The notes under the pieces: generated by a model | Databases searched by the model: none | What the model was told of the DNA's origin: nothing | What the model saw: only the letters and a program-made list of their open reading frames with translations | Assembly (NCBI GenBank): GCA_023252065.1 | Contig: JAHEXO010000024.1 | Location: 1-11,402 of the forward strand | Length of the DNA stretch: 11,402 nt | Origin: Nocardioides sp. | GTDB lineage: Bacteria; Actinomycetota; Actinomycetes; Propionibacteriales; Nocardioidaceae | Reading direction: 5' to 3' | Shown: positions 1 to 7,703 of the stretch, in pieces | Layout: each line of letters opens with the position of its first letter | Numbering within the stretch: the first letter of the stretch is position 1 | Program-made: the position numbers and the translations under genes

Positions 1-792
1 CCGCCAGTCGCGGGACTCCTCCGCATGTCGGATCGCGCGCCAGATCGCCTCCACCTTGCGCTCGGTGGCACGGAGGTCGGCCTCGTCGGGCACGTAGCGC
101 AGCATCTCGCCGTTGCCCAGGTAGACGAGCTGGAGCATCGCGGGCACCACGCCCCGCGTGCGCCACAGGACCAGGGCGTAGAACTTCATCTGGAACAGCG
201 CCTTGGCCTCGAAGAACTCGCTCGGCGACCGCCCGCTCTTGTAGTCCACCACCCTGATCGCGCCGTCGGGGGCGATGTCGAGGCGGTCGACGAAGCCGCG
301 CAGCAGGAGGCGGGAGTCGAGCAGGGCCTCGACGTAGAGCTCGCGCTCGGCGGGCTCGAGGCGACGGGGGTCCTCGAGGGTGAAGTAGCGGTCGAGGACG
401 GTGCGGCAGGAGGCCAGCCACTCGGCGACGTCGGGGCCCTCGCCGGTGAACATCGCCGCGAGCAACGGCTCGGCGGCCAGCAGCGTGTCCCAGGTCGGCG
501 CCAGCAGGTCGCGCGCGACGTCGGGGGTGCGGGAGGGGGCCGGGAGGTCGAACAGGTCCTCGAGCACCTTGTGGACCAGCGTGCCGCGGAGCGCGTCGGC
601 CGAGGGCTCCTCGGGCAGGCGGTCGATGGTGCGGTAGCGGTAGAGCAGCGGGCAGTTCATGAAGTCGGAGGCACGGCTCGGGGAGAGGGCACCGAGCACC
701 TCGACGCCGTCGACCGGCGTACCCCGCAGCGCCGCGGGCGAGGCGGGCGCGGACTCCGGCGCCGAGACGGGCGCGGAGGGGACAGTGCTCAT
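1..792 (-). CDS. RecB-family PD-(D/E)XK exonuclease (partial, C-terminus off the left edge)
   Basis: The reverse complement reads as an open frame of 264 codons from an ATG at 792 to the window edge, with no stop. After an Ala/Pro/Ser-rich N-terminus of about 25 residues it shows the Cas4/RecB-like nuclease motifs in order: SPSRASDFMNCPLLYRYR (38-54), GTLVHKVLEDLF (70-81, metal-binding His74), GFVDRLDI (166-173, Asp169), VVDYKSGR (181-188, Asp183 and Lys185), and the QxxxY helix QMKFYAL (201-207). Family members are DNA nucleases linked to repair. Cys47 could be the first ligand of the [4Fe-4S] cluster found in some relatives, but the remaining Cys positions would lie outside the window. In Mycobacterium tuberculosis a homologue (Rv2119) also sits near the tRNA methyltransferase and mpa genes. 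The start is supported by a -10-like hexamer 7 nt upstream. The nuclease class is confident; the physiological role is not known. Confidence 0.88.
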   Translation of the reverse strand, partial: MSTVPSAPVSAPESAPASPAALRGTPVDGVEVLGALSPSRASDFMNCPLLYRYRTIDRLPEEPSADALRGTLVHKVLEDLFDLPAPSRTPDVARDLLAPTWDTLLAAEPLLAAMFTGEGPDVAEWLASCRTVLDRYFTLEDPRRLEPAERELYVEALLDSRLLLRGFVDRLDIAPDGAIRVVDYKSGRSPSEFFEAKALFQMKFYALVLWRTRGVVPAMLQLVYLGNGEMLRYVPDEADLRATERKVEAIWRAIRHAEESRDWR

Positions 793-799
793 GGGTCCG

Positions 800-805
800 A
801 ATCTA
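800..805 (-). promoter_or_regulatory. -10-like TAGATT of the RecB-family gene, leaderless
   Basis: On the minus strand TAGATT ends 7 nt before the ATG at 792. A transcript from it would therefore begin at or next to the start codon. No Shine-Dalgarno sequence is visible in the 7 nt between, which fits a leaderless mRNA. No convincing -35 is seen. Confidence 0.5.
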
Positions 806-887
806 GGTCAGCCCACCGACAGGCCCGTCCCACGGCACGCCGTCCGGCGCGCGGGCGGGATCAGCATGGCGGCAGACCGACGTTCGG

Positions 888-893
888 TAGCCT
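888..893 (+). promoter_or_regulatory. -10-like TAGCCT of the site-2 protease gene, leaderless
   Basis: TAGCCT ends 7 nt before the ATG at 901, and there is no purine-rich ribosome site in between. It lies back to back with the TAGATT of the divergent nuclease gene, so both promoters share the 793-900 gap. Confidence 0.5.
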
Positions 894-900
894 CACAGAC

Positions 901-2046
901 ATGAGTGACGACCGCGCGCACGGCGGCCGGACCCCGCGACCCCCGGGCACCATCAAGGTCGGGTCCGTGGCCGGCAGCGACGTGTTGGTCACCAGCTCGT
1001 GGTTCCTGATCGCCGGCCTGATCGCGGTGATCACCGCGCCCGCCGTCGAGGCCGCCGAGCCGGGGCTCGGCCCGCTGAAGTACGTCGGCGGGTTCACGCT
1101 CGCAGTGCTGCTCTATCTCTCGGTGCTGCTGCACGAGGCGTCGCACGCGTTGGTGGCCCAACGGTTCGGGCTCGAGGTCTCCTCGATCACGTTGCAGTTC
1201 TTCGGCGGCCTCACCGCCATCGAGGGGGAGCCCGAGAGCCCGAAACAGGAGTTCTGGGTCTCCGTCGTCGGTCCCCTGTCGTCGCTGGCGATCGCAGCCG
1301 TGGCTTTCCCGCTGATCCTGGTCGCGCCGGATGGCCTGATCGGCCTCGCGATCAAGGCGCTGGCCGGGACCAACCTGCTCGTCGGCCTGCTCAACCTGGT
1401 GCCGGGTCTGCCGCTCGACGGCGGTCGGGTGCTCAAGGCTGCGATCTGGGGTATCACGGGCGACACCCACCGCGGCACCATCATCGCTGCCTGGGTCGGC
1501 CGCGTGGTCGCGCTGGCGGCCTTCGGCTGGCCGTTGCTCATGGAGCGGATCTTCGGCACCTCGCCGTCGGCGTTCGACTTCATCTTCGCCGGGGTGATCG
1601 CGATGTTCCTGTGGAGCGGAGCCACTGCCGCGCTGCAGAACGCCCGCCTCCGGGCGCGGCTCCCACACCTGATCGCCCGCGAGCTGGCGCGTCGGACGCT
1701 CACCGTGCCGGGCGACCTCCCCCTGGCCGAGGCCGTGCGGCGGGCCCAGGAGGTGCACGCCGGAGGCATCGTGACCGTGACCCAGGGCGGCGTCCCGGTC
1801 GGGGTGGTCAACGAGCAGGCGCTCCTCTCGGTGCCGCTCGAGCGCCGTGCGTGGGTGCCGACGTCGTCGGTGGCCCGCACCCTCGAGACGGGGCTGAGCC
1901 TGCCGGTAGCCATCGCCGGCGAGGAGCTGATCCGTGCCATCACGGCCCGACCGGCGGCGGAGTACCTGCTGCTCGACACCGACGGCAGCATCTTCGGCGT
2001 CCTGGCCACCGCCGACGTCGACGCGGCCTTCCGCGCGCACGCGTGA
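901..2046 (+). CDS. Site-2 protease family zinc metalloprotease (M50) with C-terminal CBS region
   Basis: This is a 381-residue integral membrane protease. Residues 28-48 and 61-80 form the first hydrophobic segments, and the second ends in the zinc-binding HEASH motif (HExxH, His78/Glu79/His82). Further membrane segments lie near 119-141, 147-168, 193-212 and 225-243. The third zinc ligand is in NLVPGLPLDGGR (165-176, Asp173), the NPDG-type motif of the family. Residues about 265-380 (LTVPGDLPLAEAVRRAQ..., then GSIFGVLATADVDAAF) look like a CBS pair, a cytoplasmic sensor module common in the S2P subgroup that includes Rv2625c. Such enzymes cut transmembrane substrates within the bilayer; the substrate here is unknown. 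The frame is open far upstream, but that stretch is antisense to the nuclease gene. The ATG at 901 is preferred because it gives a normal family N-terminus and has a well-placed -10-like element. Confidence 0.92.
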   Translation: MSDDRAHGGRTPRPPGTIKVGSVAGSDVLVTSSWFLIAGLIAVITAPAVEAAEPGLGPLKYVGGFTLAVLLYLSVLLHEASHALVAQRFGLEVSSITLQFFGGLTAIEGEPESPKQEFWVSVVGPLSSLAIAAVAFPLILVAPDGLIGLAIKALAGTNLLVGLLNLVPGLPLDGGRVLKAAIWGITGDTHRGTIIAAWVGRVVALAAFGWPLLMERIFGTSPSAFDFIFAGVIAMFLWSGATAALQNARLRARLPHLIARELARRTLTVPGDLPLAEAVRRAQEVHAGGIVTVTQGGVPVGVVNEQALLSVPLERRAWVPTSSVARTLETGLSLPVAIAGEELIRAITARPAAEYLLLDTDGSIFGVLATADVDAAFRAHA

Positions 2047-2049
2047 GCG

Positions 2050-2059
2050 CGGACGTCCG
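2050..2059. repeat. 10-bp palindrome just after the protease stop
   Basis: CGGACGTCCG is a perfect palindrome 4 nt after the TGA. It could be a small operator. It has no loop, so it is not a good terminator. A second GC palindrome, CGCCGCGGCG, lies at 2096-2105. Neither has a recognised function. Confidence 0.3.
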
Positions 2060-2138
2060 GACCTGACGAAGCAGGGGCGGGACGGCAGGAGCGAACGCCG
2101 CGGCGAGCGTGCTCTCCAGGCGCCTCGTCTCGCCCCGC

Positions 2139-2144
2139 TAGGGT
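2139..2144 (+). promoter_or_regulatory. -10-like TAGGGT of the trmI gene, leaderless
   Basis: TAGGGT ends 7 nt before the ATG at 2152, in the 105-nt gap after the protease gene. No Shine-Dalgarno sequence lies between it and the ATG. This suggests the methyltransferase gene has its own leaderless promoter and is not only read through from upstream. Confidence 0.5.
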
Positions 2145-2151
2145 CGCGTCC

Positions 2152-3096
2152 ATGCCCGAGCAGCCCCCTCCCGACGTCCCGCCCGAGGCCCATGCCGGCG
2201 TGCATCGCGGGCCGTTGCGGGCGGGGGAGTGGGTGCGGCTCACCGACCAGAAGGGCCGCCGGCACAACTTCGAGCTGGTGCCGGGCAAGCGCTTCTTCTC
2301 CAACCGCGGCCACCTCGAGCACGACGACCTGATCGGGCGCGAGGAGGGGTTCACCGTGAGCTCCTCGGTCGGCGGGGAGTACCTCGTCTTCCGCCCCCTC
2401 CTGAGCGAGTTCGTCGTGTCGATGCCGCGCGGGGCCGCGGTGGTCTACCCCAAGGACGCCGCCCAGATCGTGGCCTTCGCCGACATCTTCCCCGGCGCCG
2501 ACGTGGTCGAGGCGGGGGTCGGGTCGGGTGCGCTCACCTGCTCGCTGCTGCGCGCGGTGGGCCCGCACGGCACCGTGTCGTCCTACGAGCGCCGTGAGGA
2601 GTTCGCCGACGTCGCGCGGGCCAACGTCCACCAGTTCTTCGGTGGCGACCACCCGGCGTGGCGGTTGACCCTCGGCGACCTCGCCGAGGCACTCCCTGCG
2701 TCCGGTGACCGCGCCGACCGGGTCATCCTCGACATGCTGGCCCCCTGGGACTGCCTCGCGGCGACGGCCGATGCCTTGCGGCCCGGCGGCCTGGTCTGCG
2801 CCTACGTCGCGACGACCACGCAGCTGTCGCGCTTCGTCGAGACGGTGCGGGCACACGGTGGGTTCACCGAGCCCCACGCCTGGGAGTCGCTGGTGCGCGA
2901 CTGGCACGTCGAGGGGCTCGCGGTCCGGCCGGGGCACTCGATGATCGGCCACACGGCGTTCCTCGTGACCGCGCGTCGGATGGCGCCGGGGGAGCGGGCC
3001 CCGATGAAGAAGCGTCGGCCCGCGCCCGGCGCCTACGGTCCGGACTACAGCGGGCCGCGCCCACCGGGGCTGCCCGAGGAGCCCTCCTCCGAGTAG
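2152..3096 (+). CDS. trmI: tRNA (adenine-58-N1)-methyltransferase TrmI
   Basis: This 314-residue class I SAM-dependent methyltransferase makes m1A58 in the T-loop of tRNA; its actinobacterial relative is Rv2118c. The N-terminal small beta domain (about 20-95) carries GEWVRLTDQKGRRHNFELVP (25-44) and the family-typical RPLLSEFVVSMPRGAAVVYPKDAAQI run (81-106). The SAM site is VVEAGVGSGALT (118-129), followed by the acidic residue of SYERREEF. VILDMLAPW (191-199) supplies the conserved Asp194 near the adenine pocket. The C-terminus is a basic/proline-rich tail (about 275-314) beyond the catalytic core. Location directly upstream of the proteasomal ATPase gene is conserved in many actinobacteria, though no functional link is established. 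The ATG at 2152 is chosen because it follows a -10-like element by 7 nt and gives a normal length. Confidence 0.94.
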   Translation: MPEQPPPDVPPEAHAGVHRGPLRAGEWVRLTDQKGRRHNFELVPGKRFFSNRGHLEHDDLIGREEGFTVSSSVGGEYLVFRPLLSEFVVSMPRGAAVVYPKDAAQIVAFADIFPGADVVEAGVGSGALTCSLLRAVGPHGTVSSYERREEFADVARANVHQFFGGDHPAWRLTLGDLAEALPASGDRADRVILDMLAPWDCLAATADALRPGGLVCAYVATTTQLSRFVETVRAHGGFTEPHAWESLVRDWHVEGLAVRPGHSMIGHTAFLVTARRMAPGERAPMKKRRPAPGAYGPDYSGPRPPGLPEEPSSE

Positions 3097-3097
3097 C

Positions 3098-3116
3098 GGC
3101 TCCCACTCCGGGGGCC
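3098..3116 (+). terminator. Possible terminator hairpin after trmI
   Basis: GGCTCCC and GGGGGCC can pair in 7 bp (one G-U) around a 5-nt loop, beginning 2 nt after the TAG of trmI. There is no T-run after it, as is usual for actinobacterial hairpins. It may separate trmI from arc transcription. Confidence 0.4.
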
Positions 3117-3161
3117 TATCCACCGTCCGGGACAACGAGATCAAATCGTGAGAAACGCGGT

Positions 3162-3200
3162 GGGATTCAGCCTTTCCGGGCCAAGGTTGACGAGTAGGGT
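3162..3200 (+). promoter_or_regulatory. Candidate promoter region of arc
   Basis: Two overlapping signals are visible. TAGGGT at 3195-3200 resembles the -10 hexamers of the other genes here and would start transcription near 3207, right at the Shine-Dalgarno sequence. GGGATT (3162-3167), 18 nt, then GTT (3186-3188) has the spacing of SigR/SigH-type oxidative-stress promoters (GGGAAT-N18-GTT), with one mismatch in the -35. Both readings come from pattern matching only, and the stress-sigma reading is weak. Confidence 0.35.
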
Positions 3201-3205
3201 CGACG

Positions 3206-3212
3206 AAGGAGG
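3206..3212 (+). promoter_or_regulatory. Strong Shine-Dalgarno AAGGAGG for arc
   Basis: AAGGAGG lies 8 nt before the ATG at 3221 and decides that start over the in-frame GTG at 3212. It is the strongest ribosome site in the window and contrasts with the neighbouring genes, which have none. Confidence 0.8.
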
Positions 3213-3220
3213 TGGGACGC

Positions 3221-4984
3221 ATGAGCAATGGTCACGACGCTTCGGGTGACGCCTCGAGCCACGGACAGAGCGCCCGCGAGCTGGCCGACCAGGTGAGGTT
3301 CCTGGAGGCCGAGGTCACCGACCTGCGCCGCCGCCTGTCCGACTCGCCCACACAGAGCCGCAGCCTCGAGCTCCGGCTGGCCGACACCCAGCGCTCCCTG
3401 TCAGCCGTCACGTCACAGAACGAGCGCCTCGCGCAGACCCTGCGTGAGGCCCGCGACCAGATCATGAAGCTGAAGGAGGAGGTCGACCGGCTGGCTCAGC
3501 CGCCCGCCGGCTTCGGCACGTTCCTCCAGCGCAACGACGACGACTCCGTCGACGTGTTCACCGGCGGCCGCAAGCTGCGGGTCAACGTCAGCCCCGCCGT
3601 CGACCTCGAGGCCCTGGTCAAGGGCCAGGAGGTCATGCTCAACGAGGCCCTCAACGTCGTCGCCGCCCTCGACTTCGAGCAGGTCGGTGAGGTCGTGATG
3701 CTCAAGGAGCTGATGGCCGACGGTGACCGGGCGCTCGTCATCGCCAACGCCGATGAGGAGCGCGTCGTACGCCTCTCCGACCCGCTCAAGCAGGAGCACC
3801 TGCGTGCCGGCGACTCGCTCCTGCTCGACTCGCGCTCGGCCTACGCCTACGAGCGGGTGCCCAAGTCCGAGGTCGAGGAGCTGATCCTCGAGGAGGTCCC
3901 CGACATCGAGTACACCTCGATCGGCGGCCTCGTCAGCCAGATCGACGCCATCCGCGACGCGGTCGAGCTGCCCTACCTGCACCCCGAGCTGTTCCTGGAG
4001 CACCAGCTCAAGCCGCCCAAGGGCGTGCTGCTCTACGGCCCTCCCGGCTGCGGCAAGACGCTGATCGCCAAGGCCGTCGCCAACTCGCTGGCCAAGAAGG
4101 TCGCTGCCCGGACCGGTCAGGAGGGGAAGTCCTACTTCCTCAACATCAAGGGCCCCGAGCTGCTCAACAAGTACGTCGGTGAGACCGAGCGGCACATCCG
4201 GCTGGTCTTCCAGCGCGCACGAGAGAAGGCCAGCGAGGGTACGCCGGTCATCGTCTTCTTCGACGAGATGGACTCTCTGTTCCGCACCCGCGGCTCGGGC
4301 GTCTCCTCCGACGTCGAGAACACCATCGTCCCGCAGCTGCTCAGCGAGATCGACGGCGTCGAGACGCTGGAGAACGTGCTGGTCATCGGCGCCTCCAACC
4401 GCGAGGACATGATCGACCCTGCGATCCTGCGGCCCGGCCGGCTCGACGTGAAGATCAAGATCGAGCGCCCGGACGCCGAGTCCGCCCGCGACATCTTCAG
4501 CAAGTACCTCCTGCCGTCGTTGCCGCTGCACGCCGACGACGTCGCAGAGTTCGGTGGCAACCGCGACGCCTGTGTCGAGGGCATGATCCGGGCCACGGTC
4601 GAGCGGATGTACACCGAGACCGAGGAGAACCGCTTCCTGGAGGTCACCTACGCCAACGGTGACAAGGAGGTCCTCTACTTCAAGGACTTCAACTCCGGGG
4701 CGATGATCCAGAACATCGTCGACCGTGCCAAGAAGATGGCGATCAAGGACTTCCTCGACCACGACCAGCGGGGCCTGCGGGTCCAGCACATGCTCCAGGC
4801 ATGCGTCGACGAGTTCAAGGAGAACGAGGACCTGCCCAACACGACCAACCCCGACGACTGGGCGCGGATCTCGGGCAAGAAGGGCGAGCGGATCGTGTTC
4901 ATCCGCACCCTGATCACCGGCAAGCAGGGCACCGAGCCCGGGCGGTCGATCGACACGGTCCCCAACACCGGCCAGTACCTCTGA
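3221..4984 (+). CDS. arc: Proteasome-associated AAA+ ATPase ARC/Mpa
   Basis: This is the 587-residue hexameric unfoldase that feeds pupylated proteins into the 20S proteasome. Its parts in order are an N-terminal coiled coil (about 18-93) that binds the Pup helix; two OB-fold interdomains (about 97-225); the AAA+ module with Walker A GPPGCGKT (273-280), pore-loop KYVGE (317-321), Walker B VIVFFDEM (343-350) and the arginine-finger region RPGRLD (404-409); and the C-terminal small domain. The last four residues are GQYL, the tail that inserts its penultimate tyrosine into pockets between PrcA subunits and opens the gate. Length and every motif are normal for the family. The ATG at 3221 follows AAGGAGG. 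In most actinobacteria dop follows closely, but here a secreted-protein gene intervenes. Confidence 0.97.
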   Translation: MSNGHDASGDASSHGQSARELADQVRFLEAEVTDLRRRLSDSPTQSRSLELRLADTQRSLSAVTSQNERLAQTLREARDQIMKLKEEVDRLAQPPAGFGTFLQRNDDDSVDVFTGGRKLRVNVSPAVDLEALVKGQEVMLNEALNVVAALDFEQVGEVVMLKELMADGDRALVIANADEERVVRLSDPLKQEHLRAGDSLLLDSRSAYAYERVPKSEVEELILEEVPDIEYTSIGGLVSQIDAIRDAVELPYLHPELFLEHQLKPPKGVLLYGPPGCGKTLIAKAVANSLAKKVAARTGQEGKSYFLNIKGPELLNKYVGETERHIRLVFQRAREKASEGTPVIVFFDEMDSLFRTRGSGVSSDVENTIVPQLLSEIDGVETLENVLVIGASNREDMIDPAILRPGRLDVKIKIERPDAESARDIFSKYLLPSLPLHADDVAEFGGNRDACVEGMIRATVERMYTETEENRFLEVTYANGDKEVLYFKDFNSGAMIQNIVDRAKKMAIKDFLDHDQRGLRVQHMLQACVDEFKENEDLPNTTNPDDWARISGKKGERIVFIRTLITGKQGTEPGRSIDTVPNTGQYL

Positions 4985-5352
4985 CCCCGGCGTCGCGCCG
5001 GACCCGGGCGGAGCCGCTGCATCAGGGCGGTGGGAGGAGCCTTGTCAGGTCCGACACCCCGTGGCCCGAAGGGGTGTGGGGAGCAACCGATCGTGCCATG
5101 CTGCTGACCGCCGCCAGCAGCAGACTCGACCTACCCACCAACGGCCCCTCGGAGGCGTCTCGTCGACTTCACCTCTCACCCCGTGATCCGTCGAGCCGAA
5201 GCCCGGAACGACCATCACGGCTGTCCAAGCCGCTATCGCCAGGATCGCCGGCCGCTGACCGGCGCCGACCCGTCTCGGGCACCACACCATCCGGTGACCG
5301 GGCGCGGACTTCTCGGGACCGTTGAAGTTCACCCACCACGAAAGAGAGAGTC
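4985..5352. other. 368-nt non-coding gap between arc and the secreted-protein gene
   Basis: No convincing gene is seen. Open frames here have arginine/proline/serine-rich content typical of non-coding high-GC DNA. Besides the hairpin at 4987-5001, two exact inverted repeats occur: ACACCCC/GGGGTGT (5054-5060 and 5071-5077, 10-nt loop) and GCTGCTG/CAGCAGC (5100-5106 and 5115-5121, 8-nt loop). CCGGTGACCGG at 5291-5301 is a near-palindrome. The stretch could be a long 5' leader or regulatory region of the secreted-protein gene. No promoter of the TAGNNT type was found near that gene, which has a purine-rich GAAAGAGAGAG ribosome site ending 2 nt before its ATG. Confidence 0.45.
4987..5001 (+). terminator. 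Short GC hairpin after arc
   Basis: CCGGCG-TCG-CGCCGG is a perfect 6-bp stem with a 3-nt loop, 2 nt after the arc stop codon. It has no T-run. It is a plausible terminator or 3' end-protecting hairpin. Confidence 0.45.
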
Positions 5353-6105
5353 ATGCATCGTCCATCGCTCCGAGCCGCGCTGACCACCGTCGCGGCTGCT
5401 GCTGTTCTCGTCGGGGGCGCAGACCTCGCGTCGTACGCGGCCACGGGCAGCCCGCTCATCCTGGGCCACAGCAACTCCGCCGGCGGCACCACCTCGCTCC
5501 GCAACTCCGGTCGCGGGCCGGCCCTGAGCCTCAACAACATCAGGTCGGCCCCGCCGCTCGTCGTCAACAGCTCGAAGATGGTCAAGAACCTGAACGCCAA
5601 CAAGGTCGGGGGGAAGACCGCGGCCCAGCTGTCGGGTGCCACCCAGTTCAAGTTCGGCAGCCTGAACCAGACCTTCCCCGGTGGCACGACCCAGCTGTTC
5701 AACGCGACGATCCCGACCGGGACCTACCAGATCGGCATGACCGGCCTCGTCACCGAGAGCAGCTCGTCCACCGGTGACACGATCGAGTGCCTCGCCCTGG
5801 ACAAGGCTGCCCTCAACGCGGCCATCGGTGGCGGAAGCCTGGACTATTCCAAGGTCTACGCCCTCTCCGGCAACACGGAGGGCGACTTCGACTACGGAGT
5901 CATCAACTACAGCAACCCGTCCCAGAAGATCTCGAACTCGCACATCGTCATCGGGTGCTCCTTCAGCTCCTCCACCGGCACGTTCACGGCCGTGCACCAG
6001 ATCGCGTTCGTGTTCAAGCCCGTCACGACGGTGAGCAAGAGCCACGGCTCGGCGATCCCGCTGCCCAAGAGGGCCGCAGGTTCGCTGGTCGGCCGTCTGC
6101 ACTGA
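5353..6105 (+). CDS. Secreted protein of unknown function
   Basis: This 250-residue protein has a clear Sec signal peptide: a basic start MHRPSLR, a hydrophobic core (about 8-22), and a likely cleavage site after Ala29 or Ala30 (ASYAA). The mature part is small-residue, Ser/Thr/Asn-rich. The segment PLILGHSNSAGGTTSL (34-49), then NLNANKVGGKTAAQL (79-93), resembles the LNAD-K-VDG-x-AxxL motif found in many actinobacterial surface proteins and phage-tail-like proteins. Two cysteines (146 and 202) could form a disulfide. There is no tryptophan and no catalytic motif that I recognise. GC content and codon choice look somewhat lower and looser than in the flanking proteasome genes. It lies between arc and dop, enclosed by hairpins on both sides, so it is probably an independent transcription unit with no role in pupylation. 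Function unknown. Confidence 0.85.
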   Translation: MHRPSLRAALTTVAAAAVLVGGADLASYAATGSPLILGHSNSAGGTTSLRNSGRGPALSLNNIRSAPPLVVNSSKMVKNLNANKVGGKTAAQLSGATQFKFGSLNQTFPGGTTQLFNATIPTGTYQIGMTGLVTESSSSTGDTIECLALDKAALNAAIGGGSLDYSKVYALSGNTEGDFDYGVINYSNPSQKISNSHIVIGCSFSSSTGTFTAVHQIAFVFKPVTTVSKSHGSAIPLPKRAAGSLVGRLH

Positions 6106-6121
6106 CAGTCGCCTAGCAGGA

Positions 6122-6154
6122 CGGTGGCCCCGGCCGGCACGGCCGGGGCCACCG
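6122..6154. terminator. Perfect 15-bp hairpin terminator before dop
   Basis: CGGTGGCCCCGGCCG (6122-6136), the loop GCA, then CGGCCGGGGCCACCG (6140-6154) form a perfect 15-bp stem with a 3-nt loop. It starts 16 nt after the stop of the secreted-protein gene. It lacks a U-run, which is common among actinobacterial hairpin terminators. It isolates dop transcription from upstream genes, and its 3' arm reaches the expected -35 region of the dop promoter. Confidence 0.82.
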
Positions 6155-6171
6155 CACGTCACCCCGGCGCG

Positions 6172-6177
6172 TAGGCT
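6172..6177 (+). promoter_or_regulatory. -10-like TAGGCT of dop, leaderless
   Basis: TAGGCT ends 6 nt before the GTG start at 6184, so a standard transcription start would fall on the GTG itself. No ribosome site is present. A -35 at the usual 17-nt spacing would lie at about 6149-6154, inside the terminator's 3' arm. Confidence 0.55.
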
Positions 6178-6183
6178 CGGCCC

Positions 6184-7692
6184 GTGACCGTACGGCGGGT
6201 GATGGGCACCGAGGTGGAGTACGGCATCTCGGTGCAGGGACAGCCGCATGCCAACCCGATGGTGGCCTGCTCCCAGATCGTCAACGCCTACGCCAGCGCC
6301 ACCATCAAGGCCCGCCGTGCTCGCTGGGACTTCGAGGAGGAGTCCCCACTGCGCGACGCCCGAGGCTTCGACCTCAGCCGCCAGCTGGCCGACCCCAGCC
6401 AGCTCACCGACGAAGACCTCGGCCTGGCCAACGTGATCCTCACCAACGGCGCCCGGCTCTACGTCGACCACGCCCACCCGGAGTACTCCACGCCCGAGGT
6501 CACCACGCCGCTCGACATCGTGCGGTGGGACAAGGCCGGCGAGCAGGTCATGCTCGACGCCTCGCGGATGGCCGCCCTGACACCGGGCGCGACCCCGATC
6601 AACCTCTACAAGAACAACACCGACAACAAGGGCGCCTCCTACGGCGCCCACGAGAACTACCTGATGAGCCGGTCGACGCCGTTCAGCGACATCGTCCGGC
6701 ACCTGACCCCGTTCTTCGTCAGCCGCCAGGTCGTCGTCGGCTCGGGTCGGGTCGGGATCGGGCAGGACGGCCGCGAGCACGGCTTCCAGCTCAGCCAGCG
6801 GGCCGACTACTTCGAGGTCGAGGTCGGTCTGGAGACCACGCTGAAGCGGCCGATCATCAACACCCGCGACGAGCCACATGCCGACCCCGAGAAGTACCGG
6901 CGCCTCCACGTGATCATCGGCGACGCCAACCTCGCCGAGATCTCGACCTACCTCAAGGTCGGCACCACCGCCCTCGTGCTGGCGATGATCGAGGACCGCT
7001 TCATCACCAGCGACCTCAGCGTCGACGGCCCCGTCGCCGCCCTGCGCGCGGTCTCGCACGACCCGACCCTGCACGAGCAGGTCACCCTCCACGACGGGCG
7101 ACGCCTCACCGCTTGCCAGCTCCAGGAGGAATACCTCGAGCTGGCCCGCAAGTACGTCGACGACCGGCTCGGGTCCGACGCCGACCCGCAGACAGTCGAC
7201 GTCCTCGAGCGCTGGGAGTCGGTGCTCAACCGGCTCCAGCAGGACCCCATGCTGTGCGCGCGCGAGCTCGACTGGGTCGCCAAGCTCAAGCTGCTCGAGT
7301 CCTACCGCGACCGTGACGGGCTCGACTGGGACGACGCCAAGCTGCAGCTGATCGACTACCAGTACAGCGACATCCGGCCCGACAAGGGGCTCTACCACCG
7401 GCTCGTCCAGCTCGGCCGGATCGACCGGCTTCTCGACGACGACACCATCGAGCGGGCCATGCACGCGCCGCCCGACGACACCCGCGCCTACTTCCGGGGC
7501 AGGTGCCTGGAGAAGTACGCCGACTCCGTGGCCGCCGCGTCCTGGGACTCGGTGATCTTCGACCTGCCCGGCCGCGAGTCGCTGCAGCGGGTCCCCACCA
7601 TCGACCCGCTCCGGGGCTCCAAGGCCCACGTCGCCGAGCTCATCGACCGGTGCGCCACGGCCGAGGAGCTGTTCCGGGCGCTGACCCACTGA
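6184..7692 (+). CDS. dop: Pup deamidase/depupylase Dop
   Basis: This 502-residue enzyme deamidates the C-terminal Gln of Pup to Glu and also removes Pup from substrates. It belongs to the carboxylate-amine ligase fold related to glutamine synthetase. Visible motifs are GTEVEYGI (8-15, nucleotide/metal-binding glutamates); the Dop-specific insert [19 protein letters not shown] (48-66), which PafA lacks; [15 protein letters not shown] (91-105), with Asp95 as the catalytic aspartate; [16 protein letters not shown] (144-159); and [15 protein letters not shown]. It shares several of these with PafA downstream, as expected for paralogues. Length is normal for Dop. The GTG at 6184 gives [14 protein letters not shown], a few residues longer than the mycobacterial N-terminus, and is supported by the -10-like hexamer 6 nt upstream. 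The next gene begins 11 nt after its stop. Confidence 0.97.
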   Translation: MTVRRVMGTEVEYGISVQGQPHANPMVACSQIVNAYASATIKARRARWDFEEESPLRDARGFDLSRQLADPSQLTDEDLGLANVILTNGARLYVDHAHPEYSTPEVTTPLDIVRWDKAGEQVMLDASRMAALTPGATPINLYKNNTDNKGASYGAHENYLMSRSTPFSDIVRHLTPFFVSRQVVVGSGRVGIGQDGREHGFQLSQRADYFEVEVGLETTLKRPIINTRDEPHADPEKYRRLHVIIGDANLAEISTYLKVGTTALVLAMIEDRFITSDLSVDGPVAALRAVSHDPTLHEQVTLHDGRRLTACQLQEEYLELARKYVDDRLGSDADPQTVDVLERWESVLNRLQQDPMLCARELDWVAKLKLLESYRDRDGLDWDDAKLQLIDYQYSDIRPDKGLYHRLVQLGRIDRLLDDDTIERAMHAPPDDTRAYFRGRCLEKYADSVAAASWDSVIFDLPGRESLQRVPTIDPLRGSKAHVAELIDRCATAEELFRALTH

Positions 7693-7703
7693 CGGAGCCT
7701 GCG

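Noticed and set aside
25..900. Long open frame running into the site-2 protease from upstream
   Set aside because: The extension is antisense to the RecB-family gene, has no domain resemblance and is low-complexity; the protease proper starts at 901.
3187..3192. TTGACG as a -35 for arc
   Set aside because: It lies only 2 nt before the TAGGGT, and no -10-like hexamer occurs 16-19 nt downstream of it.
808..3228. Very long minus-strand open frame opposite the protease and trmI genes
   Set aside because: It is an Arg/Gly/Asp-rich shadow of well-identified plus-strand genes, a common effect in high-GC DNA.
5099..5325. Possible small gene starting MLLTAASSRLDLPTNG in the arc-downstream gap
   Set aside because: The product turns into Arg/Pro/Ser-rich text with no motif, there is no ribosome site, and the hairpins overlap it. 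I treat the gap as non-coding.
5329..7689. 786-codon minus-strand open frame opposite dop and the secreted-protein gene
   Set aside because: It is a low-complexity shadow frame; the plus strand carries dop with all its catalytic motifs.
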